Source: Arthrobacter sp. (GTDB lineage: Bacteria; Actinomycetota; Actinomycetes; Actinomycetales; Micrococcaceae). Taken from it: 45,802 nt of DNA. The position numbers and the translations under genes are program-made. Positions within the stretch are counted from its first letter, which is position 1. Each line of letters begins with the position of its first letter. This document shows, piece after piece, positions 33,053-43,215 of the stretch. The DNA is taken from positions 1 through 45,802 of the forward strand of contig JASLAA010000018.1 of NCBI GenBank assembly GCA_030147325.1, written 5' to 3'. The notes under the pieces are model-generated. The model saw nothing but the letters and a program-made list of their open reading frames with translations, was not told the origin of the DNA and did no database searches.

Positions 33053-34918
33053 CTAGGAGGCCAGTTCCTCGCCGATGTTGAGCTCGTTCCCCGGAATGGA
33101 TGCCAGGAGCTTGCGGGTGTAGGGGTGACGCGGATTCTGGAACACCTCCTCGGAGCTGGCGGCCTCGACGAGCTCGCCGTCCTTCATCACGCAGACGTAG
33201 TCCGAGATAAGCCGCACCACCGCGAGGTCGTGCGAGATGAACAGGTAGCTCAGTCCCAGTTCGGACTGCAGGTCGCCCAGCAGCTTGAGGATCTGGGCCT
33301 GCACCAGGACGTCGAGTGCGGAGACCGGCTCGTCGCACACGATCAGTTCGGGCTGCAGGGCGAGGGCGCGCGCGATCGCCACACGCTGCCGCTGGCCGCC
33401 GGAGAGCTCCGCGGGGTAGCGGCGCAGCGCGTTCTGCGGCAACGAGACCTGGTCCATCAACTCGCGGACGCGTACAGCACGCTCTTTCTTCGACCCGCGC
33501 TTGTAGGCGTTGAGCGGCTCTTCCACGATCCGCTCGATGGTGAACATCGGGTTCAGGGAGGAGTAGGGATCCTGGAAGATGGGCTGCACGCGCTGGCGGA
33601 AGTCGTTCAGCTGGGCCTTGTCGAGGGTGGCTACGTCCATGCCGTCGAACGTCATGGTGCCGGACGTCGGTTCGATCAGCTTGAGCAGCATGCGCGCCGT
33701 CGTCGTCTTGCCGGAACCGGACTCACCGACGATCGCGACCGTCTGGCCGCGGGGGACATCCAGCGTGACGTTCTTCGCGGCATAGAAGTCCTCTTTGCTG
33801 CCGCGGCGCTTGTAGATCTTCGTGAGGTCCCGGATCTCGACGATGTTCGGCGGAGCAGCGGGAGCGTCGTCCCCCGCGGGTACCACCGGCCGGTCGGAGG
33901 ACGACGTCGCGGCGTGCGCTCCGGCCGTCGCCGGGGGCCCGTCCAGCTGCGCGGGGGAGGACTTGCCGTCGGTGGCGACCGGGCCGTCGTGCCCCGCCTC
34001 GTGCTCCGCGAAGACGGCCTCGGCGAGCTTCAGCCGCGTCGCGGCGTCGGCGTTGAAGGCGCCCGGACGCAGCCGTACGGCAGCGACACTCGGGGCGGCC
34101 CGCACGAGCGACTGCGTGTAGGGGTGCTGGGGATCGTTCAGCAACTGCTCGGCCGGGCCGGTCTCGACCACCCGGCCGCGGTGCATGACGACCAGCTGGG
34201 ACGCCCGCTCCGCCGCAAGGCCGAGATCGTGGGTGATGAGGAGGACCGACGTGCCCAGCTGTTCGGTCATGCTGTCGATCTGGTCGAGGATGGTGCGCTG
34301 CACCGTCACGTCGAGGGCCGATGTCGGCTCGTCGGCGATGAGGAGTCGCGGCTGGCAGGCGAGGCCGATCGCGATGAGCGCCCGCTGGCGCATGCCGCCC
34401 GAGAACTCGTGCGGGTACTGCTTCGCGCGTTCGCCGGCATCAGGCAGCCCGGCGGCCGTCAGGACGTCGATCACCCGCTGCTTCACGTTCTTCTTCGTCG
34501 CCATGCCGTGGACGAGGAGGGTCTCGGCGACCTGCGTGCCGATCTTCGTCACCGGGTTCAGGTTGGACATCGGGTCCTGCGGGACGAGGCCGATCGCCCG
34601 CCCGCGGATGGAGCGCATCTTCGCCTCGGGGAGGGCGACCAGGTCCTGGCCCTCGAAGAGGATGCTTCCGGAGGCCACCCTGCCGTTGCCGGGCAGCAGC
34701 CCGATGCACGCCATCGCCGTCGTCGATTTGCCCGACCCGGATTCGCCCACGATCGCCAGGGTGCTGCCTCGCCTGAGGGTGAAACTGGCGTCCTCGACCG
34801 CCTGGACCTCGCCGTGGGTGGTGCGGAAGCTCACCGCCAGATTGCGCACCTCGAGCAGGGGTGCGTCGAGGGTCTCGGGCTGATGGGTCGCTTCTGCGGC
34901 GGGGGTGATGTCCGTCAT
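33053..34918 (-). CDS. dppD: Peptide ABC transporter ATPase, fused DppD-DppF type
   Basis: A 621-aa protein with two complete ABC ATPase domains. Domain 1 (about 20-270) has Walker A GESGSGKST, signature FSGGM and Walker B LLIADEPTSALD. Domain 2 (about 350-605) has GESGSGKTT, LSGGQ and LIVCDEPVSALD. Both end in the oligopeptide-transporter C-terminal motif (HPYTQSLVRAAP, HPYTRKLLASIPG). An Ala/Pro-rich linker of about 85 residues joins them. It should power the DppBC permease encoded at 27.9-29.9 kb. It is unusual in being on the opposite strand and separated from dppABC by the GlxA remnant, the hydrolase and the retron-like unit. Confidence 0.94.
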   Translation of the reverse strand: MTDITPAAEATHQPETLDAPLLEVRNLAVSFRTTHGEVQAVEDASFTLRRGSTLAIVGESGSGKSTTAMACIGLLPGNGRVASGSILFEGQDLVALPEAKMRSIRGRAIGLVPQDPMSNLNPVTKIGTQVAETLLVHGMATKKNVKQRVIDVLTAAGLPDAGERAKQYPHEFSGGMRQRALIAIGLACQPRLLIADEPTSALDVTVQRTILDQIDSMTEQLGTSVLLITHDLGLAAERASQLVVMHRGRVVETGPAEQLLNDPQHPYTQSLVRAAPSVAAVRLRPGAFNADAATRLKLAEAVFAEHEAGHDGPVATDGKSSPAQLDGPPATAGAHAATSSSDRPVVPAGDDAPAAPPNIVEIRDLTKIYKRRGSKEDFYAAKNVTLDVPRGQTVAIVGESGSGKTTTARMLLKLIEPTSGTMTFDGMDVATLDKAQLNDFRQRVQPIFQDPYSSLNPMFTIERIVEEPLNAYKRGSKKERAVRVRELMDQVSLPQNALRRYPAELSGGQRQRVAIARALALQPELIVCDEPVSALDVLVQAQILKLLGDLQSELGLSYLFISHDLAVVRLISDYVCVMKDGELVEAASSEEVFQNPRHPYTRKLLASIPGNELNIGEELAS

Positions 34919-34949
34919 AGCACCATCGTGCCCTACCGGCCGGGGGTTC

Positions 34950-34966
34950 GCCGCCCACCGGGCGGC
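34950..34966 (-). terminator. Small hairpin between aroQ and dppD
   Basis: Perfect 7-bp stem GCCGCCC/GGGCGGC with a 3-nt loop, 8 bp downstream of the aroQ stop and 31 bp before the dppD start. It may end the MFS-aroQ transcript. Confidence 0.5.
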
Positions 34967-34973
34967 AGCCCGC

Positions 34974-35459
34974 CTAACTTTTCGGGAACGATGCGCCCGC
35001 TGCGCCCGCAGGGGTGAGGCGGGCGGCCAGGTGGTCGACCGCCAGGCGGTAGCCGTCGATGCCCGCGCCGACGATCACCGCGTCCGCGACACCCGAGATG
35101 TGGGAGTGGTGCCGGAAATCCTCCCGCCGGTGGATGTTGCTGATGTGCACCTCCACGACCGGGAGGCCGACGCCGGCGAGGGCGTCGCGGATGGCGATCG
35201 AGGTGTGCGTGAAGGCGCCGGCGTTGATGACGATCCCGTCCGCTGTCCCGCGGGCGGCATGGATCGCGTCGATGATCGCGCCCTCGTGGTTGGACTGCAT
35301 CGCGGTGACCGTGCATCCGCGTCCGGCGGCGGTGTCCGAGGCGAGGCGCACGACGTCGTCGAGCGTCGCCGTGCCGTACACGTCCGGTTCCCGGCTGCCG
35401 AGCAGGTTCAGGTTGGGTCCGTTGATCACGAGGATGCTGGGGGTGCGCGCCGGGGTCAT
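34974..35459 (-). CDS. aroQ: Type II 3-dehydroquinate dehydratase
   Basis: A 161-aa protein interconverting 3-dehydroquinate and 3-dehydroshikimate. Type II motifs are present: INGPNLNLLGSREPDVYG with Arg23 and catalytic Tyr28, QSNHEG, INAGAFTHTS with Asn79, and VHISNIHRRE with His110. Type II enzymes form dodecamers. The start is 7 bp after the stop of an MFS metabolite transporter. That pairing suggests quinate/shikimate uptake and breakdown as well as, or instead of, aromatic amino acid synthesis; no other shikimate gene is near. Confidence 0.95.
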   Translation of the reverse strand: MTPARTPSILVINGPNLNLLGSREPDVYGTATLDDVVRLASDTAAGRGCTVTAMQSNHEGAIIDAIHAARGTADGIVINAGAFTHTSIAIRDALAGVGLPVVEVHISNIHRREDFRHHSHISGVADAVIVGAGIDGYRLAVDHLAARLTPAGAAGASFPKS

Positions 35460-35466
35460 GCCCTAA

Positions 35467-36792
35467 CTATGCCGCACTCGTGTCCGGCGCCACCGGATCC
35501 GATCGGCGCGACCGGAGGCGGACCGCGCCGAGCGCGCCGACCACGGTGATCAGGCTCATGGCGGCGAGGACGACCCCGGGATGCCACCAGGCGCCGTCGG
35601 TCGCGATACCGAACCGCTGCGTGATCGACGGCGCGAAGCCCGCGACGATCGCGGCGATGCTGTAGGCGAAGGACAGCGCGGTGAACGCCGTCGCCGGTTC
35701 GAAGATGTCCGCCATCAGCCCGCCGAGCGCGGCCCAGCTGGCCGTCGGCAGGATACCGCCGAGGATGATCGCCGCGATGTACATCGGCTCGGTGGCGATG
35801 CTGATCACCCAGTACAGGGGGAAGGCGATCAGCGCCGTCCCGAGGGCGCCGCCGGCGACGACCTTCGCCGATCCGATGCGCATGGCGAGATACCCGAAGG
35901 CCGGGATGGTGACCAGCTGCAGCAGGGAGCCCACGAGGGCGGCGTTCAGCACGGTCGCCTGGGACAGCCCGAGCGTCTCGGTGCCGTACGCCTGGGTGTA
36001 GGTGACCATCAGGAAGTAGGAGCCGATCCCGAGCACCGCGGAACCGATGGCGACGACGATCGCGACGGGCTGGGATGCCAGGACCTCCAGGAAGGGGATC
36101 CGGGGAAGCGCCTGCGTCCGGCTGGTCTCCCTGAACACGGGCGTCTCGTCGATCGCGAGGCGAAGGTAGATCGCGACGGCGAGGAACGGGAAGGCGAGCA
36201 GGAACGGGATGCGCCAGCCCCAGGTGGTCATGACGTCCGGGGCGAGGACGGCCAGTGCGAGGAAGATGGCGGAGATGAGCATCGTGCCCACCGGGGACCC
36301 CAGCTGTGGGATCGAGGCGTACAGGGCGCGCTTGCGGGGCTCGGCGTGTTCGGTGGCGATGAGGATGGAACCGCCCCACTCGCCGCCGAGGGACAGTCCC
36401 TGCAGGAGCCGGAGGACCGTCAGGATGATCGGGGCCCAGACGCCGATGGTGTTGTAGTCGGGCAGCAGGCCCACGGTGCCGGTCGCCACACCCATCAGGG
36501 TGATGGTCCAGATGAGGGTCCGCTTCCGGCCGATCCGGTCGCCGAGGTGTCCGAAGAGGATGGCGCCCAACGGCCGCGCGACGAAGCCCATGGCGAAGAC
36601 CAGGAAGGCCGACAGTGTTCCGGCCAGCGGATCCTGCTCGGTGAAGAACACGGTGTTGAAGACGAGCGCGGCAGCCGTGCCGAACACGTAGAAGTCATAG
36701 GACTCGAGGGCGGTTCCGACGAAGGAGGCTCCCGCGACGCGGCGGGCCATACGCGGATTCGTGGAAGGGGTCTGCTGCACGGTTGTGGACAC
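35467..36792 (-). CDS. MFS metabolite:H+ symporter, shikimate/quinate-like
   Basis: A 441-aa inner-membrane protein of the metabolite:H+ symporter branch (ShiA, ProP, KgtP relatives), with 12 helices. It contains FVGTALESYDFYVFGTAAAL (about 25-44) and the loop 2-3 motif GHLGDRIGRKRTL (about 85-97). RLLQGLSLGGEWGG follows near 145. The GTG at 36792 has GGAGGAGGA about 7 nt upstream, which decides against the ATG at 36828. It is coupled to aroQ by a 7-bp gap; shikimate, quinate or a related aromatic acid is the likely cargo by context only. Confidence 0.87.
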   Translation of the reverse strand: MSTTVQQTPSTNPRMARRVAGASFVGTALESYDFYVFGTAAALVFNTVFFTEQDPLAGTLSAFLVFAMGFVARPLGAILFGHLGDRIGRKRTLIWTITLMGVATGTVGLLPDYNTIGVWAPIILTVLRLLQGLSLGGEWGGSILIATEHAEPRKRALYASIPQLGSPVGTMLISAIFLALAVLAPDVMTTWGWRIPFLLAFPFLAVAIYLRLAIDETPVFRETSRTQALPRIPFLEVLASQPVAIVVAIGSAVLGIGSYFLMVTYTQAYGTETLGLSQATVLNAALVGSLLQLVTIPAFGYLAMRIGSAKVVAGGALGTALIAFPLYWVISIATEPMYIAAIILGGILPTASWAALGGLMADIFEPATAFTALSFAYSIAAIVAGFAPSITQRFGIATDGAWWHPGVVLAAMSLITVVGALGAVRLRSRRSDPVAPDTSAA

Positions 36793-36878
36793 GCTGAAAT
36801 CCTCCTCCTGCCGCGGCGTCCGGGCCATCTTTCACGACGAACATCACACCCCCTCGGGCGGGGCTGTCCGGCGTCGAC

Positions 36879-37460
36879 TCAGGCCGGCAGCGGGGTGGGG
36901 GTGTGCGCGGCGACGATGGCGCGTCCGGCGGTGACGAGGGAGTCCGTCACGGTCGTCGGGTCGCCCATGAAACCGTGCACCATCGCGCCGTCGCGCAGCA
37001 TGATCAGCTGGTCCGCGACGACATCGGGACTGTCGGTCCCGAGGTCCGTCAGCAGGCCGGCCACGACGTCGTGCAGCCATGAACGGTAACGCTCGACGGC
37101 GGACCGGACGATATGTCCGTCGGCCGGGTACTCGGCGGCGGCGTTGATGAACACGCATCCTCGGAACCCCGGACGGCATGCCGCACCGCCGTTCGCCGCG
37201 GCCAGCTGCAGCAGAACGGCGCAGGAGTCGAGTCCCGCCGTCCGCTCCCGGTCGACGGCCTCCTTCAGTTGTTCGAGCTGCTCATCGAGGTAGGCCTCGA
37301 CGAGGTGGTCCTTGGACTGGAAATGCCGGTAGAACGTCACCTTGGTCGTGCCGGCGTCGGCGATCACCTTGTCCGCACTCACCGCACGGAGGCTGGTCGT
37401 CGCGAAGAGATGCGTCGCCGACGCCAGGATGCGATCGCGGACGGGTGGAAGGGGCGTCAT
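36879..37460 (-). CDS. TetR/AcrR-family repressor
   Basis: A 193-aa protein. The N-terminal helix-turn-helix (about 8-52) reads RILASATHLFATTSLRAVSA and TTKVTFYRHFQSKDHLVEAYL. The remainder is a helical ligand or dimer domain containing a Cys (GFRGCVFINAAAEYP) that could be redox-active. It is divergent from ohr, with a palindrome between them, so it probably controls ohr and itself; Ohr is classically controlled by MarR-type OhrR, so this would be a different regulator. The start has GGAG upstream. Confidence 0.9.
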   Translation of the reverse strand: MTPLPPVRDRILASATHLFATTSLRAVSADKVIADAGTTKVTFYRHFQSKDHLVEAYLDEQLEQLKEAVDRERTAGLDSCAVLLQLAAANGGAACRPGFRGCVFINAAAEYPADGHIVRSAVERYRSWLHDVVAGLLTDLGTDSPDVVADQLIMLRDGAMVHGFMGDPTTVTDSLVTAGRAIVAAHTPTPLPA

Positions 37461-37507
37461 CGTGCTCCAGGATCGATCGGGCGTGGAAGGACGGAATTAG
37501 GTCCTCG

Positions 37508-37529
37508 GTAGAGTTACTAGTTAGTCTAC
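37508..37529. promoter_or_regulatory. Palindromic operator candidate between tetR and ohr
   Basis: A 22-bp inverted repeat centred at 37518/37519: left arm GTAGAGTTACT, right arm AGTTAGTCTAC, 9 of 11 positions complementary. It is AT-rich against the local GC background. TAGTCT (37523-37528) inside it also fits a rightward -10, so a bound repressor would block ohr. Confidence 0.65.
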
Positions 37530-37572
37530 CAAGAGCGGGCGTCACCCACGCCCCATGACGGAAGGATCGACC

Positions 37573-37995
37573 ATGAGTGCGCTCTACACGGCAGTAGCGA
37601 CGGCGACCGGCGACGGACGCAACGGTGAGGCACGGACCGACGACGGCCAGCTCGTCGTAGACCTCGCGGTCCCGAAGGAGATGGGCGGCGCCGGTGGCGC
37701 GACCAACCCCGAGCAGCTCTTCGCCGTCGGCTACGCGGCGTGCTTCCACAGCGCCCTGAAGCTGGTGGCGAGCCGCAGCAAGGCGAGGATCAGCGACACT
37801 GCGGTCACCGCAGAGGTCAGCATCAACCCCGTGGACGGCGGAGCGTTCCAGCTCGCCGTGGCGCTGCACGCCGAGATCGGCGGAGTGGATCAGGAGACCG
37901 CGAACACCCTCGTGGAGCAGGCGCACCAGGTGTGCCCGTACTCCAACGCGACGCGCGGCAACATCGAGGTCACGGTCGACGCCACGATCGGCTGA
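37573..37995 (+). CDS. ohr: Organic hydroperoxide resistance protein (Ohr/OsmC family)
   Basis: A 140-aa thiol peroxidase that reduces organic hydroperoxides. Both redox cysteines are present: Cys57 in GYAACFHSAL and Cys121 in VCPYSNATRGN. The conserved Arg16 and Glu47 region (GRNGEA, NPEQLFA) is also present. Ohr works as a dimer and is usually reduced by lipoylated proteins. The ATG at 37573 (GAAGGA 6 nt upstream) is preferred to the in-frame ATG at 37555, since MSALYTAVATATG is the normal Ohr N-terminus. Confidence 0.95.
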   Translation: MSALYTAVATATGDGRNGEARTDDGQLVVDLAVPKEMGGAGGATNPEQLFAVGYAACFHSALKLVASRSKARISDTAVTAEVSINPVDGGAFQLAVALHAEIGGVDQETANTLVEQAHQVCPYSNATRGNIEVTVDATIG

Positions 37996-38008
37996 CGAGT
38001 CCGCGGAC

Positions 38009-38048
38009 ACGCCGGCAGGCCCCCGCGGGTGCGGGGGCCCGCCGGCGT
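38009..38048. terminator. Bidirectional terminator between ohr and acs
   Basis: Stem ACGCCGGC-A-GGCCCCCGC pairs with GCGGGGGCC-C-GCCGGCGT around loop GGGT, with one internal A/C mismatch. It sits between convergent genes and is the strongest hairpin in the window by GC pairs. Confidence 0.85.
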
Positions 38049-38063
38049 TCGATGGCGGGACAG

Positions 38064-40022
<1,959 letters not shown>

Positions 40023-40132
40023 GGTCTACCCCTTTGTGGCGTGGTCGGTGACGTTCGGGACGCAGGGCGGTACGCCGGCTCGCCGCACCACCACGTGCTC
40101 TAGGGGAACACTATCGATTTCTCCGCCCGCCA

Positions 40133-40148
40133 TGTGCCCCGCATCACA
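40133..40148. promoter_or_regulatory. Crp/GlxR-type binding site upstream of acs
   Basis: TGTGCCCCGCATCACA matches 9 of 10 defined positions of the Crp consensus TGTGA-N6-TCACA. It is between divergent acs (start 40022) and the membrane-protein gene (start 40307). The window also encodes the Crp-type protein. Activation of acs is the natural reading. Confidence 0.65.
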
Positions 40149-40306
40149 GGACCAAGCCGAGTTGCGGCGATTCTGCGGTGAGCGGCTTCCTCCGGCGGGA
40201 GCTGTTCCGGTGGAGAAGGGCCGGGCCGGTGGCTAGTGTGGACGGAGGGAACCGATGCCGGCGGTCGATGGCTGCCGGTGACCAGCGCTACGAACGGGAG
40301 TACCAC

Positions 40307-41551
40307 ATGACCGAAACATCCGAAGGACAGCGCAGCACCAGCGCTCAGGCGACGGCGGAGGGTGCCCCCGGCCCGAGCGAAGCTGTCCTCGGGCCGTTCA
40401 CGCTGCGGGAGATCGTGTTCGGCGCCGGTGTGGCGCTCGTCTTCCTCGGGACTCTGCTGCCCTTCGTGGACGGCAGGGTCCAGTACACCACTTTCTGGAG
40501 CAGTGCGTCCCTGTTCTTCGTCGGGATCGGGATCCTCCTTCCGATCATCGCGCTCGCACTCCTCGCCGGGAGGCGACTGGGAAGCCCGGGTCTTCGGGTG
40601 GGTTCCCTGTCGGTCGACCAGTTCGCATCGGTCACGGCGGTGCTGGCAGCGACCTTCTTCTTCCTGCAGACCGTCACGGCCTTCCAGGTGGGGCCGCTGG
40701 TGGCCCTGATCGGTTCGCTGGCCATGCTCGCCACGACCGTCGTGGGTCCGTTCCTGCCCACGATCAGGAACGATTTCGCCGACCGTCCGGAGGTACCGGC
40801 ACATCTCGCCGCGCGGCCCATCACGGCCGCCCGCCCGAGGCCACCGAAGCCTGCGAAACCGGCTTCGGGATCGAGCGCCGAGCCCGTCCCGGGCACCGGG
40901 AGCACGGGCCGGACGGAGCACGCCCGGGTCAACCCGGCCGCCGCAGCCGTACGACAGAATGGAGCCGGGCTGTACGGCGCGGGTGGTGCCGGCGTCGTCG
41001 GTGCGGGCCCTGCAGCCTCGGGTCAGTCAGGGCTGGAGCGCGACCCGTCCCAGGAGCCGGCCTCCGGTGAGTCGTCCGGGGTCACGCCTGCAGCCCAGGC
41101 CACGGGGACCGGAGCGAGCGCGGTCAGGGCAGGATCGCCCTCCGATACGGACGGGGCCGGAGCTTCCGCAGCGGAGGCGCCGGACGCCGCTTCCTCCCAC
41201 TCCACTCCCGTCGCAGGGCAGGAGACCCGCGTCCACGACGTCGTCCGGGACGACCCCACGCGTGAGCACGGCACGAGCGAGCAGGGCGAGCCGAGCCGAC
41301 AGGAACCGATCACCGCGACCCGGTCCGCGGAGGAGGAGGAGCCCGTCGTCGAGGCGTTCTGGTTCGCCGTCGGTTCTCCCCGGCCCGTGTTCGACGAGCA
41401 GACGGGTCGGGAGATCTTCACGCTGCAGCCGGGGGACTGGGAGGTCGGCATCTCCGATCGCGGACATGAGTTCCTGGTCCAGGACAAGCGCACCGGTGCC
41501 ATCGGGATCCTGCGGGACCTGCGCAACATCGAGCGCGCTCCGCGGGACTGA
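40307..41551 (+). CDS. Four-TM membrane protein with long disordered linker and C-terminal domain
   Basis: A 414-aa protein. Four helices (about 30-155) follow a short Ser/Gln-rich N-terminus. Residues about 165-340 are Ala/Pro/Gly/Ser/Glu-rich and probably disordered. The last 65 residues form a compact, conserved-looking cytoplasmic domain (EAFWFAVGSPRPVFDEQTGR, then LQPGDWEVGI and FLVQDKRTGAIGILRDLRNI). I do not recognise a named family. The ATG at 40307 has GGGAG 6 nt upstream; extensions to 40178 do not. It is followed by nth after 54 bp on the same strand. Function unknown. Confidence 0.85.
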   Translation: MTETSEGQRSTSAQATAEGAPGPSEAVLGPFTLREIVFGAGVALVFLGTLLPFVDGRVQYTTFWSSASLFFVGIGILLPIIALALLAGRRLGSPGLRVGSLSVDQFASVTAVLAATFFFLQTVTAFQVGPLVALIGSLAMLATTVVGPFLPTIRNDFADRPEVPAHLAARPITAARPRPPKPAKPASGSSAEPVPGTGSTGRTEHARVNPAAAAVRQNGAGLYGAGGAGVVGAGPAASGQSGLERDPSQEPASGESSGVTPAAQATGTGASAVRAGSPSDTDGAGASAAEAPDAASSHSTPVAGQETRVHDVVRDDPTREHGTSEQGEPSRQEPITATRSAEEEEPVVEAFWFAVGSPRPVFDEQTGREIFTLQPGDWEVGISDRGHEFLVQDKRTGAIGILRDLRNIERAPRD

Positions 41552-41605
41552 ACGAACACCCGCCACTGGTGACCAGTGGTTCCCGCAGTACCGCCGGAAG
41601 GAGAC

Positions 41606-42415
41606 ATGATCGTGGCAGGACGGACAGCGAAGGCGGAGGAGGAATCCCCGGTCGCGCTCAAGCGCAGGGCCCGGAAGATCAACAGGATCCTGGGGGAGAC
41701 CTACCCCTACGCCGTCGCCGAACTCGATTTCCGCACTGCCTTCGAGCTCCTGGTGGCAACGGTCCTCTCGGCGCAGACCACGGACGTGAGGGTGAACCTG
41801 ACCACGCCCGCCCTGTTCGAACGGTATCCCGATGCCAGGGCGCTGTCGGAGGCCCAGGAACTCGAACTCCAGGAGATCATCCGGCCCACCGGCTTCTATC
41901 GGGCGAAGGCCAACAGCCTCCTCGCGCTGTCCCGACGGCTGGTCGACGAGTTCGACGGCGAAGTGCCCGACCGGCTCGAAGACCTCGTGACTCTCCCGGG
42001 GGTGGGCCGCAAGACGGCGAACGTCGTCCTGGGCAATGCCTTCGGCACGCCCGGCATCACTGTCGACACGCACTTCGGGCGGCTGTCACGCCGGTTCCGC
42101 TGGACGTCCTCGGAGGACCCGGTCAAGGTGGAGCTCGAGGTCGGCGCCCTCTTCGATCGCAAGGACTGGACGATGCTGTCCCATCGGGTGGTCTTCCACG
42201 GACGGAGGATCTGCCATGCGAAGAAGCCGGCCTGCGGGGTCTGCCCGGTCGCCGCGCTCTGTCCCTCCTACGGTGAGGGCGAGACAGACCCCATGAAGGC
42301 CGCGAAGCTGCTGAAGTACGAACTGGCTCCCGGCCGCGAGGAGCTGCTGGAGCTGATGCGCGCCGGTCGTACCAGGGCCGAACTGCGTGAGGCCGGGCAC
42401 GGTCTGGGTGCCTAG
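41606..42415 (+). CDS. nth: Endonuclease III (DNA glycosylase/AP lyase)
   Basis: A 269-aa base-excision-repair enzyme for oxidised pyrimidines. It has a helix-hairpin-helix with catalytic Lys136 (LPGVGRKTANVVL) and Asp154 (TVDTHFGRL). Cys203, 210, 213 and 219 (C-x6-C-x2-C-x5-C) ligate the 4Fe-4S cluster. The ATG at 41606 has GGAAGGAG upstream. The C-terminal 45 residues (KLLKYELAPGREELLEL onward) extend beyond the E. coli protein, as is common in actinobacteria. It is followed by a Nudix gene, as in mycobacteria. Confidence 0.97.
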   Translation: MIVAGRTAKAEEESPVALKRRARKINRILGETYPYAVAELDFRTAFELLVATVLSAQTTDVRVNLTTPALFERYPDARALSEAQELELQEIIRPTGFYRAKANSLLALSRRLVDEFDGEVPDRLEDLVTLPGVGRKTANVVLGNAFGTPGITVDTHFGRLSRRFRWTSSEDPVKVELEVGALFDRKDWTMLSHRVVFHGRRICHAKKPACGVCPVAALCPSYGEGETDPMKAAKLLKYELAPGREELLELMRAGRTRAELREAGHGLGA

Positions 42416-42457
42416 GTCCCCACGCGTGCCGGTCGGACCCGTTGTTACGGACTCGGT

Positions 42458-43144
42458 GTGACCGCCTACTCGGAACTGGCCTCCTGGCTCACGGCCACGG
42501 CGGAGACAGACGCCTCCCTGCTCCGGCCCGACGGCTGGCAGTTCGCCACCCTGGATCCCGCGAGGAGCCGGAGGGCGGCGGTGCTCATCCTCTTCGGCGC
42601 ACGGGACACCGTGCCTGCGGACCGAGGCCGGGACGCACTGCGTCACGATGACCTCGACCTGCTGTTCGTCATGCGTGCCGGCACCCTCGCGCACCATCCG
42701 GGGCAGGTCGCCTTTCCCGGCGGTGCCATCGATGAAGGGGATCTGGACGAGGCAGCAGCCGCGCTGCGGGAGGCTCGGGAGGAGACAGGACTTCTCCCGG
42801 ACGGAGTCGAGATCCTGGGCCTGTTGCCGGAAGTGGGTCTTCCGGTCAGCAATTTCATGGTCACACCCGTGCTCGGCTGGTGGGTCGAACAGTGTCCGGT
42901 GCATGCGGTCGACACGGCGGAGTCGGAGGTGGTCTTCAGGTGTCCCGTGAGCACGCTGCTCGACGCGACCCATCGGAGGACGGCCGTCCTGCGACGGGAC
43001 GGGTTCGTCAGTCGAACGCCCGCCTTCCTCACGCCCGATGCCACGATCTGGGGCTTCACGGCGATGCTGCTGGATGCCGTGTTCGACGGGGTCGGGTGGA
43101 CCCGGCCCTGGGACCGGGCCCAGGAGATACCCGCGCCGCTGTGA
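42458..43144 (+). CDS. CoA pyrophosphatase-type Nudix hydrolase
   Basis: A 228-aa protein. A canonical Nudix box spans about 88-112 (GGAIDEGDLDEAAAALREAR then EETGLL). It is preceded by the LLFVMRAGTLAHHPGQVAFP segment, the UPF0035 motif that marks CoA/acyl-CoA diphosphatases (NudL, NUDT7). The GTG at 42458 starts 42 bp after nth. Association with nth and MarP-type genes is conserved among actinobacteria. Confidence 0.9.
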   Translation: MTAYSELASWLTATAETDASLLRPDGWQFATLDPARSRRAAVLILFGARDTVPADRGRDALRHDDLDLLFVMRAGTLAHHPGQVAFPGGAIDEGDLDEAAAALREAREETGLLPDGVEILGLLPEVGLPVSNFMVTPVLGWWVEQCPVHAVDTAESEVVFRCPVSTLLDATHRRTAVLRRDGFVSRTPAFLTPDATIWGFTAMLLDAVFDGVGWTRPWDRAQEIPAPL

Positions 43145-43215
43145 GCCGACCGGGTCCCCGGGCCTGAGGTCACGTCCTTCCATCGGCCCCGGGATGGGCC
43201 CGGCAGCCGGGACGG

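Noticed and set aside
33053..34918. dppD ATPase as a retron-associated ATPase effector
   Set aside because: Both ABC domains carry oligopeptide-transporter C-terminal motifs, the gene is convergent, and the matching permeases are close by.
43150..43200. GC-rich stretch between the CoA-pyrophosphatase Nudix and polymerase-like genes as a terminator
   Set aside because: Only short, competing pairings of CCGGG and GGCCC runs are seen, with no single convincing stem.
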